Positions 1-8,649 of a stretch of DNA of 46,869 bases are shown here, in pieces. The notes beneath the pieces are model-generated. The model ran no database searches and was not told where the DNA came from. It saw nothing but the letters and a program-made list of their open reading frames with translations. Source of the DNA: Deltaproteobacteria bacterium. GTDB lineage: Bacteria; Desulfobacterota; Binatia; UTPRO1. A program made the translations under genes and the position numbers. Within the stretch, counting starts at the first letter, position 1, and every line of letters starts with the position of its first letter. Where the stretch lies: contig JAJCZP010000144.1 of NCBI GenBank assembly GCA_029262315.1, positions 1-46,869 of the forward strand. The letters run 5' to 3'.

Positions 1-993
1 CGGATCGATCCCGCTCACGAACATGTGGTGCGCCCAGACGACGAAGCTCAGGACGCCGGCGACGATCGTCGAGTAGATCACCATCCGGTAGCCGAAGATC
101 GGCTTGCGGGCGAAGACGGGCATGATCTCGAGAATGATGCCGAACCCTGGGAGGAGAATGACGTACACCTCGGGATGGCCGAAGAACCAGAAGAGGTGTT
201 GCCAGAGGAGCGGATCACCCCCGCGTTCGGGGAGAAAGAAGGCCGTCCCGATCGTACGATCGAGCAGGAGCATGACGGCGCCGGCGACGAGCGGTCCTAC
301 CGAGAACATAAATAGGATGGCGGCCGTGTTCTGCATCCACACCATGAGGGGGAGCCGGAACAGCGTCATGCCCGGTGCGCGCATGCAGATCGTCGTCGTC
401 AGGAAATTGACGCCACCCATCAAAAACGACGCGAATTCGAGGGCAAGCGCGAGCAGCCAGAGGTTTATCCCCCAGGTGACCCCGGTGTATATGGGATCGG
501 CCGAGAGCGGCGCGTATCCGGTCCACCCCGCGGACGCGGCGCCGCCAGGGACGAAGATCGACGCGATCAGGACCATGGCCGCCGTGAAGATCGTCCAGAA
601 GGACATCATGTTCAGACGCGGAAAGGCCATATCTCGCGCGCCGACCATCAGCGGCAGGAGAAAGTTGCCGAAGCCTCCGAGGAGAAGCGGCATCGCCACG
701 AAGAAGACCATGATGGTGCCGTGCATGGTCGTGAGCGCATTGTAGAACTCTGGCGGGATGGCGCCCTCGTACATATATGGTTCCGGAACCCAGCTCATGC
801 CGGGCACCTGTGTTTCGGGCCAGGCGAGCTGCCATCGCATGAGGAACGCAGTGGCGCCGCCGAAGAGTGCCATGAAGAGCGACAGCGTCATGTACTGTCG
901 ACCGATGACCTTGTGGTCCGTGGAGAAGACGTAGCGCCGCCAGAAGTTGGTCGGTGCCTCGTGGTGCTCCTCGGCTGCTACTGGTTCGTTCAC
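1..993 (-). CDS. coxA: Cytochrome c oxidase subunit I, 3' part cut off by the window
   Basis: This is the catalytic heme-copper subunit of an aa3-type terminal oxidase, an inner-membrane enzyme that reduces O2 to water while pumping protons. The 331 residues present begin at a GTG (993) and read MNEPVAAEEHHEAPTNFWRR. Several transmembrane segments follow. The low-spin heme ligand region TMHGTIMVFF, the HPEVY segment of the His-Tyr active-site pair and the CuB-site HH in VWAHHMF are all visible. The family is usually about 530 residues or longer, so roughly 200 are missing past position 1. The start lies 22 bp after the coxB stop with a GGGGGT-like ribosome site, so the two genes are cotranscribed. 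The gene is recognisable without doubt. Only the oxidase subtype is inferred. Confidence 0.97.
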   Translation of the reverse strand, partial: MNEPVAAEEHHEAPTNFWRRYVFSTDHKVIGRQYMTLSLFMALFGGATAFLMRWQLAWPETQVPGMSWVPEPYMYEGAIPPEFYNALTTMHGTIMVFFVAMPLLLGGFGNFLLPLMVGARDMAFPRLNMMSFWTIFTAAMVLIASIFVPGGAASAGWTGYAPLSADPIYTGVTWGINLWLLALALEFASFLMGGVNFLTTTICMRAPGMTLFRLPLMVWMQNTAAILFMFSVGPLVAGAVMLLLDRTIGTAFFLPERGGDPLLWQHLFWFFGHPEVYVILLPGFGIILEIMPVFARKPIFGYRMVIYSTIVAGVLSFVVWAHHMFVSGIDP

Positions 994-1015
994 GTCCCGC
1001 TACCCCCGATCCCCT

Positions 1016-1684
1016 TCATGCGGCTGGCCAGCTTTCCTGTACCCAGGCTTCATAGTCAGCCTCAGAGTGAGCATTCAGCCACCCCTGCATCGTGTAGTGC
1101 CCGAATCCGCACAGCTCCGCGCAGGCGATCTCGTACTCGCCCGGCTTCGTGACGGTGAACCAGACGTCGATCTCCCGGCCCGGAAGGATGTCCTGCTTGA
1201 GGCGGACGTGGGGCAGAAAGAAACTGTGGATGACGTCGGTCGCGCGGAGGGTGGCACGGACCGGCTGATTCACCGGTACGTGGAGCATGTTCTCGATCGT
1301 CCGATCGTCCTCGGTGTCGAACTTACCGTCGGGTCCGGGATAGGTCATGTCCCAGTTGAATTGCTTGGCAGTGACACGAACGTGGATCTCGGTTTCCGGC
1401 ATCTCGCCTTTGATCGTCTCCCACACTCTCGCTCCGGCGGCGTCGATGCCGAGGTCCAGGATCAACACGATCACCGCCGGTACCAGCACCCACGCCACTT
1501 GGGTTGCCGTGTCTCCGCGCACGTACTCCGCGCGCTGTCCGGGGCGGCGACGATACCTGAGGACGAAGTAGAGCAGCGCCCCTTCCGTAAGAAGGAACCA
1601 GAAGCCGACGATGTAGTAGATCAGGTAGAAGAGGGCGTCGATGTCGGCGCCGTAGGTTGAGACGTTCTCTGGAAACCAGTTCAC
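1016..1684 (-). CDS. coxB: Cytochrome c oxidase subunit II
   Basis: This 222-residue subunit takes electrons from cytochrome c through its periplasmic CuA centre and passes them to subunit I. Two transmembrane segments lie near residues 15-45 and 60-80. The CuA ligand set CAELCGFGHYTM (Cys, Glu, Cys, His, Met) is complete near the C-terminus, with the upstream His in DVIHSFFLP. The start is GTG at 1684, overlapped by an out-of-frame ATG. A GGAGG six bases upstream of the GTG decides for it. There is no fused C-terminal cytochrome c domain. The gene is followed at once by coxA and preceded, 261 bp away, by a SCO-peroxidase fusion whose SCO half could load copper into this CuA site. Confidence 0.96.
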   Translation of the reverse strand: MNWFPENVSTYGADIDALFYLIYYIVGFWFLLTEGALLYFVLRYRRRPGQRAEYVRGDTATQVAWVLVPAVIVLILDLGIDAAGARVWETIKGEMPETEIHVRVTAKQFNWDMTYPGPDGKFDTEDDRTIENMLHVPVNQPVRATLRATDVIHSFFLPHVRLKQDILPGREIDVWFTVTKPGEYEIACAELCGFGHYTMQGWLNAHSEADYEAWVQESWPAA

Positions 1685-1945
1685 ATCGTTCCTCCGGGTT
1701 CGGGCAGCTGCGCGTAGCGCGCGTCAGCGCCGTGTATGGTTGGCCAGGTCAACCCCGGGGTCAGTGCAGCGACGGCGGACTGTCGAATTCCAATAGATGT
1801 CGCGCCCGCCATCGGGCTGGATAGCGGAAGTTAGTGATCGTTCCCAATGTTACGTTGCAGATAGCCGAGTCCGGTCGCCCGGGGGGATGACGACGCGCAG
1901 TCATCGGGGTGACGAATGTCATGCCGTGTGCCCGCGAGTGCTTGG
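1685..1945. promoter_or_regulatory. Intergenic leader upstream of coxBA
   Basis: This is 261 bp without a gene, less GC-rich than its surroundings. On the minus strand a TTGACC near 1753-1748 could be a -35 element, but no convincing -10 follows at the right distance. A small inverted repeat GATGAC/GTCATC lies around 1886-1905, with no T-run. The gap suggests that coxBA has its own promoter in addition to any readthrough from the SCO-peroxidase gene. This is an inference. Confidence 0.3.
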
Positions 1946-4096
1946 CTAGGGGGACGGCGGGACTAGGATAGCCGCCGCGCCTACGTCGCCTACAGGCGCG
2001 GCGAACGCGTCGGCCACGAGCGTATCGACGTTCGCCCCGGTCAGCGACTCGAGAAACGCCACCAGGTCGTCGATCGCCGGCGCGTCGAGTCCGAGCGGCT
2101 GAATGCGCGGATCGAGCACTTCGTGGGGGACCCCACCTGCGTCGTAGAACTCGATGACGTCCCGGAGGGTCGCGAGTGAGCCGTCGTGCATGTAGGGCGC
2201 GGTCAGGGCGACGTTGCGAAGCGTGGGCGTTCGGTACTGCCAGCGGTCCGCAGGATTCTGCGTAATTTCGTAGCGCCCGAGATCGCTCGATCGTGGCTCG
2301 GACGCCGCGGCATAGCTTGCGGTGTCGACGTCGAGGGTGACGCCAGGGGCGACCTGCACGCGGCGGGTGGCGGGCTCGGTCGTCATCGAGGCACGGTAGC
2401 CGATGCCCGTGTTGTGTAGGGCGCCGTCGGTGAACAGGGCGTGGGTCTCAGCGATCGTGTGGCAGCTCGCGCATCGGCCCTTGCCGACGAAAAGCTGGAA
2501 GCCGCGGCGCGCGGCTGGTCCGAGGGCGTCAGCGTCGTCGCCAAAGCGCCAGCGATCGAACGGCGTGTCGGCCGAGACGAGCGTCCGCTCGTAGCTGGCA
2601 ATAGCCGCACCGATGGTCAGCATGCTCGGACCGTCGCCGGCGAATGCGGCCTCGAACCGCCCGTCGTAGTCCTCGAGACCGCGCAGGGTCTCGATCACGT
2701 GTCCGACCGATGGGTTTCCCATCTCGTTCACGGCCAGGAGCGGGCCCCAGATCTGTTGCTCGAGGGTCTGCTCGCGCCCATCGTGGAAGAGCCGCGGCAG
2801 GTAGCCGACGTTGTAGATGGTCGGGGCGTTTCGGCGTACCGTCCGGCCTTCAATTCCGACGGCCGTCTGCAACTCGTTGTTAGCGAAGCCCTGCTCCGGC
2901 ACGTGGCACATGGCGCACGAGACCGTGTCGTTCAGCGAAAGGCGGCGGTCGAAGAAGAGCTTTCGGCCGAGCGCGATCTTGGTGGCCGTGAGCGGGTTGT
3001 CGTCGGGGACAGGAACGGCGGGCAGGCCGCGCGGAGGCCTGCCCGCGAGTGCGAGCAGATCGGTGGTGGCGCCCTGGCGGCGGGTGAGATCCCGCGAGCG
3101 CGTTTCGTAGCCCCGGCTCTCGTAGCCCGCTTTGTGGTCCCCGGCGCCCTGGAGCGAGCTGGGGACGGCGTTGGCGGCGCTCGGCGTGCCGCCGGAATCC
3201 GGAGCCTCCGCGGCGTGGGCAACGCGGGTTTCGCGGTTGTCAGTCGAGCGCGTGTCGTCTCGGGCGCGTGCGTGGCGCGTCTTCGCACCCCCATCCTTCG
3301 CAGGCGGGTCATCCTCGGCCAGGATCGTTCGGAGGTCGGTCAGGACAGTGTCAGCGTGCAGGAAGGAGACGCTGTAGATGTTCCGGATGCGACGGCTTCG
3401 ATCGATCAGGATGACCCGTAGGACGTGCGACATGGTTCCGAGGTAGGCCCCGGTGCGGTCGTAGTCCTTGGAGATCGCCTGGTCGTAGGCAGCGAGGATG
3501 GGAGCAAGGGCCTCCTCGGACGCGGTTGTGAGGAACCGCCATGAGCCCGCGGCGCTGCTGGCAGCATCGTCGGACGTATTCTCCAGAGGGGCGGCAAGGG
3601 CGGCGCCGTACTGCCGCATGACGGCTGGCGTGTCGCGGGCGGGGTCGATGCTGAGGCTGAGGAGGGTCACCCGGTCGCGGAGCGCATGATCGCGTTGAAG
3701 CCGACGGTGCAGTTTCGCGAGGACCGCGGTTGCGAGCGGACATCCATTGACGTCGGGACAGGTCGTATAGACGAAACTCAGGAGCGCGGGCCGATCGCCA
3801 TAGAGGGCGTGCAGGGTCGTGGCGGTGCCGTCACTGGTCAGGATCGGGGCGTCGGCGGCCGTGCCGAGCGGCGGCAACTCGTAGGTGCCTGGCACGGGGG
3901 GCTCGAAGGTGAGGGGAGACCATCCCGGTGCCAGCACGACAGACGCGGCGTTTGCCGGGGAGGACTCCGGGGAATGCGCGAACGCCGGGGTGGCGACGCC
4001 GACGCAGATCGCGAGCAGGCTTACAATCCGTGCCGCGGCGCGAACGGCGCGCGCGATCGGCGCCGCTGCCTGACGTGCGGACCGGACGGCGCGCAC
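1946..4096 (-). CDS. SCO1/SenC copper chaperone fused to di-heme cytochrome c peroxidase/MauG protein
   Basis: The protein has 716 residues. A signal peptide (about residues 1-40, ending PAFA-HSP) sends it to the periplasm. Residues about 60-260 form a SCO1/SenC thioredoxin-fold domain with LSFVYTTCPDVNGCP and the downstream copper-ligand His in GTMSHVLRV. The two cysteines are separated by five residues, where classical SCO proteins have three. A charged low-complexity linker of about 90 residues follows. The rest is a di-heme peroxidase/MauG domain with two CxxCH heme sites (CAMCH and CASCH) and the typical YMHDGSLATLRDV segment. The start is a GTG. The gene lies between an SBP56/methanethiol oxidase gene and coxBA on one strand. 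In Hyphomicrobium, SCO1/SenC and MauG genes are reported next to mtoX, so this protein probably matures the upstream enzyme. CuA assembly for CoxB is the alternative. Confidence 0.88.
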   Translation of the reverse strand: MRAVRSARQAAAPIARAVRAAARIVSLLAICVGVATPAFAHSPESSPANAASVVLAPGWSPLTFEPPVPGTYELPPLGTAADAPILTSDGTATTLHALYGDRPALLSFVYTTCPDVNGCPLATAVLAKLHRRLQRDHALRDRVTLLSLSIDPARDTPAVMRQYGAALAAPLENTSDDAASSAAGSWRFLTTASEEALAPILAAYDQAISKDYDRTGAYLGTMSHVLRVILIDRSRRIRNIYSVSFLHADTVLTDLRTILAEDDPPAKDGGAKTRHARARDDTRSTDNRETRVAHAAEAPDSGGTPSAANAVPSSLQGAGDHKAGYESRGYETRSRDLTRRQGATTDLLALAGRPPRGLPAVPVPDDNPLTATKIALGRKLFFDRRLSLNDTVSCAMCHVPEQGFANNELQTAVGIEGRTVRRNAPTIYNVGYLPRLFHDGREQTLEQQIWGPLLAVNEMGNPSVGHVIETLRGLEDYDGRFEAAFAGDGPSMLTIGAAIASYERTLVSADTPFDRWRFGDDADALGPAARRGFQLFVGKGRCASCHTIAETHALFTDGALHNTGIGYRASMTTEPATRRVQVAPGVTLDVDTASYAAASEPRSSDLGRYEITQNPADRWQYRTPTLRNVALTAPYMHDGSLATLRDVIEFYDAGGVPHEVLDPRIQPLGLDAPAIDDLVAFLESLTGANVDTLVADAFAAPVGDVGAAAILVPPSP

Positions 4097-4188
4097 GCCC
4101 TCGAACGAGCCCGCACGCGGGTTCCCGTGCCGGCCAGCGGCCGGGGGCCCGAAGGAGGGCTCGCCGAGGACGCGAATGTCGCCCCCGC

Positions 4189-5550
4189 TTACCGCGCGGC
4201 CAAGCGGGACGCGGATTCGCTGGCCGCCGCGGCCGTACTGTAGAGTGCGCGGGCGCCGAAGCGCATCTGATGCGGGCTCCCGAGGTTCTCGGCGGTGAAG
4301 TCGATCGCGAATGTGGGGGTCAGCTTCTTCCCGTCGAACGTGAACGCTTTGAAGAACTGCACGTCACCATCGGGACCGTCGGTCTTGTCCCAATTCGCGA
4401 GCAGCGACGACGTATAGTACACGCGCTTGCCGTCCCAGCTTTGCGACAACATGTTCAGCTGCTCACCGATCTTCTCCGTGTAGATTTCCTTCGGCTCGTG
4501 CGGGTTCGAGATGTCGAAGAGACGTGTCGTGCCGTCGTTCCAGGTATTCACCCAGAGCAGTTGATCGTCGGCCGTGATCGACATGTCGACCGGGAGCGGA
4601 ACCTTCGAGGCGTCGGCGATGTCAGCGATCTCCTTGGCCTGCCACGTGCCATTGTCGTCTTCGTAGGCCAGCCAGAGCTTCGAAGTGAGGGCCGTTGCCG
4701 TGAAGCAGTAGTTGTTGTGCGGGCCCCAGGCGCAGCGGATCTCGAGCGGCGCGCCGGGGACATCGAGAATCCGCTTCGGCTTGCGCGTATGGAGATCCCA
4801 GACGACCATAGTGTTGCCGAAGCGCTTCATCGCCTCGCCGTCGCCCATCATCTTGCCGAGGTTCATCATGTAGTTGTTCCAGCCCGTGAACGACGACGTC
4901 AGCATGGCGTTTCGGCGCGGCAGTACCCGAAAATCGTAGCCGTAGCCGTCGGCGAACTTGCCGCTTTTGGTCGCGCCGCCGAGATCCTCATCGGTCGGCA
5001 TCCAATGCGTGGTGATGTACGTGCCGTTGTTCGTGTACTCTACGAGCCCCGTCCGTCCGCCATGATCTTTGTTGTTGGAGAGGCCGGTCAGCATCATGCG
5101 GCCGGGGAGGGCGTAGTTGGTGTGCGGCCCGACGACGCCGCCACTGGTTTTGACGAAGTCGTCGATCGTTTTGTCGAGCGTCGGCTTGGCTGGGTTGGTG
5201 TGGATGTCGAAGATGAAGATCTTGTTGGTGTCGAGTCCCGAGGCCCAGAGATAGCGCCGGTCGTCGGTGAGGCCCGAGTGATGCGCCTCGTTCCGGCCGC
5301 CGACCGAGAGCGAGGCGACGACCTTCCCGTATTGCTTCGAGTCCGGATTGACGTCGATCGTCACCAGCTTGTCCTGCTCGTCGCCGATGCCCTCGGCGCC
5401 GAGCGTCCACACGTAGACGAAGTCCTCCTGGCCAACGATCTTCGCCATGTAGGGCGACATGCACGTCTCGTCCGCGCTCGCCGCCCCGAGGAGCGACAGC
5501 CCGAAGAACGCCATTCCCACCGCGACTACCCGCGATACCCAGTTGCTCAT
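4189..5550 (-). CDS. mtoX: SBP56 family protein, probable copper-dependent methanethiol oxidase
   Basis: Enzymes of this family oxidise methanethiol with O2 to formaldehyde, H2S and H2O2 in the periplasm. The 453-residue product begins at the ATG at 5550, which has AAAGGA upstream; a longer in-frame reading to 5628 has no ribosome site. Residues 1-26 are a signal peptide ending LGAASA. Family hallmarks are RNEAHHSG, VVGPHTNYALPG, MVVWDLHT, GPHNNYCF and GSPHQMRFG, which supply many histidines for metal binding. Aligned by eye with human SELENBP1, the selenium-associated Cys57 is replaced by Thr in FVYVWTLG. This fits a copper enzyme. The next gene downstream encodes a SCO-MauG-type fusion, the reported partner types for bacterial MtoX. 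The family call is firm. The substrate is inferred from family and context. Confidence 0.85.
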   Translation of the reverse strand: MSNWVSRVVAVGMAFFGLSLLGAASADETCMSPYMAKIVGQEDFVYVWTLGAEGIGDEQDKLVTIDVNPDSKQYGKVVASLSVGGRNEAHHSGLTDDRRYLWASGLDTNKIFIFDIHTNPAKPTLDKTIDDFVKTSGGVVGPHTNYALPGRMMLTGLSNNKDHGGRTGLVEYTNNGTYITTHWMPTDEDLGGATKSGKFADGYGYDFRVLPRRNAMLTSSFTGWNNYMMNLGKMMGDGEAMKRFGNTMVVWDLHTRKPKRILDVPGAPLEIRCAWGPHNNYCFTATALTSKLWLAYEDDNGTWQAKEIADIADASKVPLPVDMSITADDQLLWVNTWNDGTTRLFDISNPHEPKEIYTEKIGEQLNMLSQSWDGKRVYYTSSLLANWDKTDGPDGDVQFFKAFTFDGKKLTPTFAIDFTAENLGSPHQMRFGARALYSTAAAASESASRLAAR

Positions 5551-5630
5551 GCTCGTTCCTTTCGACGCTTGGAAGATGTCGGACGCGTGCGCGCCGTCCA
5601 GACCCGGTCTCGTGCGTTCGGTTCGCATTT

Positions 5631-7208
5631 CTACGCGGGAGGGTCAAGGTGTCGCGCCGGATCCCCGCGTGCGTGCGGGCAGAATTCGAGGCCGCCCTCG
5701 GGTGCGACCAACACGCGCAACTCGTCGGAGTGCGCGCTCGCGCAGAGGGTCGCCAGGGTCGTCGCGGGACGCACCTCTGCTTTCCGACGCCAATCGCCGT
5801 AGGAGAGTTGCAGCGCCGCGCTCACGCCACGATCGGCCATATCGCCGTGCCCGATCGTGTGGATGCCCCGGTAGCCGTACAAACCGTAGCGGGTCGTTTG
5901 CGGGCCCCGCGCCGAGTTGGCGAACACGATCGGCGCGGTCACCGTCCGCGCACGCTCGGGGAGCTCCGCGACGATCCGGGCGGCTGTTCGGCCGCAAGCC
6001 ATGACGCGTTGGTTTCGTACCGACGTCGCGACGATGAACGACCCGGCGAGGACGACTGCCGCCACCGCTCCCCACGTCCGCTGGCGCGACCTGAGATGGG
6101 ACCACGCGAACACCACCAGCGCCAGGAACACAAAGGCCACCGGGCCGTATAGGTACGTTTCCGAGGGGTGGTCCGTCGCGCTGAACGTGACGGCAAGCGG
6201 GAGGACGGCTCCGGTGAGTGCGAAGAGCGTGCCGCGTGTCCCATCGTGGGCGCGAGCGCGTTCGTCGGCGGGGCGCGAGCGCTGGTGAGTGCGGCGGAGG
6301 AGCAGGGTCGCTACGGCGAGCATCGCCGTGGCGGCACCCGAGAGCGGTATCGCCCACGCGCGCAGGAACGCCGCCAGATGCGCGCCATCCACTTCGGAGG
6401 GGAGGGGCGTTCCCCACACGTCGGCGGCGAGTACCGCGTCGAGCGGCAGTAGCATGGCGCCGAACGACACGACGAGGTTTCGGAGGTACACGCTCATCGT
6501 TGGCATACTCGCGATCGCAGTCTCGTAGCCTTGAGGGAGCGCCACCAAGCGGAGGGCGCCCGCGAACGCGACGACTGCGAGCTGCGCTCCGGCAAGCCAC
6601 CGGACGGCGCCGGGACGGGCGGGGCCGCCGAGTAGGAGGGCGACCCAGGGGAGAGCCAGCAAGGCCGCCGTTGGCTCGTAGACGAGTACGCCGAGTAGCG
6701 CGCACGTGGCGCCGAGGAGGATGCGTCGCCGGCCGTGGCTCTGGGCGCTACAGCCACGAAGTGTCAGAACCGTTCCGCCGAGGGCAAACGCGTAGGCCAG
6801 CGTGTTGGTCCAGAGGGCGCCATTGACCGCCTGGTTCGCAAGGGGATGGATCCCGAACAGGCCCGCGGCGATAGCGGCCGGCATCGGGGCGCCGAGCAGT
6901 ATAAGGCCGAGCGCGTACACTAACGCCACGTTCAGCAGATGGAGGGCGATGTTGCGCGTGCGATAGACCCGCGCGCTCATGCCGGCCACGGACCAGGTGG
7001 CGACGGTCACGGCCGGGTGCAGTGGTCGATAGCGGAGGCCGTCTCCATTGGATCGGGTGAGGATCCTGGTCGGCTCCGGGCCGAACTCGTACGCGGCACG
7101 CGCGAGTTCGTGGAAATCGTCGTAGCCACAGAACCACGCGGAGGATACCGGGGCGTAGACGGCGGCGACCAGCGCCAGGACTGGCAGAAGCATTCTCCGG
7201 GCGCCCAC
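5631..7208 (-). CDS. Polytopic membrane protein, GT-C glycosyltransferase-like
   Basis: This 525-residue protein has about ten hydrophobic segments. After the first one comes an acidic loop, FCGYDDFHE, followed by RYRPLHPAVTVATW. This resembles the acidic first loop and the YRPL motif of lipid-phosphosugar-dependent GT-C enzymes of the TMTC/PMT type, but no TPR domain follows. The role would be transfer of a sugar from a polyprenyl carrier on the periplasmic side. The GTG start at 7208 has no clear ribosome site. An internal ATG at 7193 is the alternative. It ends 80 bp before mtoX on the same strand. The divergent neighbours encode an SGNH hydrolase and an O-antigen ligase-like protein, which supports a glycan role. 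The specificity is unknown. Confidence 0.6.
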   Translation of the reverse strand: MGARRMLLPVLALVAAVYAPVSSAWFCGYDDFHELARAAYEFGPEPTRILTRSNGDGLRYRPLHPAVTVATWSVAGMSARVYRTRNIALHLLNVALVYALGLILLGAPMPAAIAAGLFGIHPLANQAVNGALWTNTLAYAFALGGTVLTLRGCSAQSHGRRRILLGATCALLGVLVYEPTAALLALPWVALLLGGPARPGAVRWLAGAQLAVVAFAGALRLVALPQGYETAIASMPTMSVYLRNLVVSFGAMLLPLDAVLAADVWGTPLPSEVDGAHLAAFLRAWAIPLSGAATAMLAVATLLLRRTHQRSRPADERARAHDGTRGTLFALTGAVLPLAVTFSATDHPSETYLYGPVAFVFLALVVFAWSHLRSRQRTWGAVAAVVLAGSFIVATSVRNQRVMACGRTAARIVAELPERARTVTAPIVFANSARGPQTTRYGLYGYRGIHTIGHGDMADRGVSAALQLSYGDWRRKAEVRPATTLATLCASAHSDELRVLVAPEGGLEFCPHARGDPARHLDPPA

Positions 7209-7410
7209 CCGGTGTCTAGATCACTTCCCGTGTGTCGTTGCGAGCCTCCCCGGGGGAGCGACCCCTGCCAAAGATTGCCTCGCCCGCCGAGCAATGGCAG
7301 TGAAGACCGCTCCCAATGCGCAGCCGATCAAAAACGGCGATCGCGAGGACGAGACGAGAGTCTTGCCGCGCCGGACGCGCGAGCTGCGCCGCGACGGGAG
7401 GGTCGGCGCG

Positions 7411-8565
7411 GTGAGCAGTCAATCTCGGCGTCGGTTCGTGCTCGAGAGCGTGGGGCTCGTGCTCGGGGCCACGCTGCTCACCGCCGGAGTGCTCGAGGTG
7501 TCGCTGCGGCTACTCGGGGTCGAGACCGCGTCGTATCACTCGATCGGCGGCTTTACGGTGTACGATCCGGAGCTTGGTTGGAAGCTCGCCCCCGCGCGCA
7601 CGACCATCTTCAAGGGCCAACACTTCTCGGTGCGCGTCGTCCACAACGCCGACGGTCTCAGAGATCGTGAGTATCGGCACGAGCGCTCGCCGGGGCGGCG
7701 GCGGATCCTGGTCCTCGGAGACTCCGTGACGTGGTGTTGGGGCGTGGAGCGGGACGAGTGCTTCACCGAGCGCATGGAGGCGCTCCTGCCAGACACCGAC
7801 GTGATCAACGCCGGCGTTCCCGGCTACTCGACCGCCCAGGAACTCCTCTACTACGAGCGCGACGGCCGCCGATACGACGCCGATGTGGTGTTGCTCGTCA
7901 TGTCGCCGAACGATCCCACCGACAATATCTCGCGACGTGTCCCCCGTTTTCGGCTCAAGAATGGCGGGTTGCAACTCGGGAACGTGCCCGTGCCGCGACG
8001 GAAGACCAAAGCCCGGCAGTGGTTGCAGGCGCACTCGCGTTTGTACGCGCACGTGAGCTATCTCGCCGGGGCGGTGAAGCACGGCTTCCTTGCGCGGTGG
8101 ACGGCTCCCGCCGCGCCCCAGCCCATGGAGCCCGCCGTCGCCGCTGCCCGGGAGGGCGTCGGTGCGGCGCCACCCCCCGCGCAGGAATCCATCCGAGCCG
8201 AGGCGGTGCATGTAGAGCCGGCCGCCGCCACGCAGGGATTCGTCCCTGCCGAGCCGGAGCGCGACAGCGAAGCCTGGACCCTCACCGAAGCGCTGCTCCA
8301 GCGTCTCGCGGCCCGCGTGCAGGCCGATGGCGCGCGATTCGCGATCGTACTGGAGGCCATGCCCGATCCCATGCGGCGCTGGCTGCTCGCGCGCTGCGCG
8401 TCGTGGGGCGTGCCGTGTCTCGACACCGCACCGGCGCTCGGGAAGGCCGAGCGCACTGGGTTCCAGGTGCGCCTCGACGGGGACCCCCATCTCGCCGCCG
8501 CTGGCCAGGAGGTGCTCACGCGGGAGATTCTCGCCATGCTCGAACGCGAGCGTTTGCTTCCGTAG
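7411..8565 (+). CDS. Membrane-anchored SGNH/GDSL hydrolase
   Basis: About 384 residues from the GTG at 7411, which has GGGAGGG upstream; an in-frame start at 7294 would add 39 charged residues before the membrane anchor. After a short basic start there is one transmembrane segment (VGLVLGATLLTAGVLEVSL). The SGNH blocks are in order: LVLGDSVTW with nucleophile Ser105, NAGVPGYSTAQE, LLVMSPNDPTDN, and the C-terminal D358-P-H360 catalytic pair. A Pro/Ala-rich stretch lies about residues 230-280. Such proteins act as O-acyl esterases or transferases on surface glycans. The O-antigen ligase-like gene that follows fits this. The hydrolase fold is certain. The substrate is not known. Confidence 0.82.
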   Translation: MSSQSRRRFVLESVGLVLGATLLTAGVLEVSLRLLGVETASYHSIGGFTVYDPELGWKLAPARTTIFKGQHFSVRVVHNADGLRDREYRHERSPGRRRILVLGDSVTWCWGVERDECFTERMEALLPDTDVINAGVPGYSTAQELLYYERDGRRYDADVVLLVMSPNDPTDNISRRVPRFRLKNGGLQLGNVPVPRRKTKARQWLQAHSRLYAHVSYLAGAVKHGFLARWTAPAAPQPMEPAVAAAREGVGAAPPPAQESIRAEAVHVEPAAATQGFVPAEPERDSEAWTLTEALLQRLAARVQADGARFAIVLEAMPDPMRRWLLARCASWGVPCLDTAPALGKAERTGFQVRLDGDPHLAAAGQEVLTREILAMLERERLLP

Positions 8566-8649
8566 CCTGGACGATCCAGCCGTCGTCGACTAAGAGGCGC
8601 ACGATCCATGACGACCCTTGCGAACCACCGGTGACGTCGGGCATCGCCG

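Noticed and set aside
3928..5802. A 624-codon open frame on the plus strand
   Set aside because: It lies opposite mtoX and the SCO-peroxidase gene, both with clear motifs; its translation is Arg-rich and low in information.
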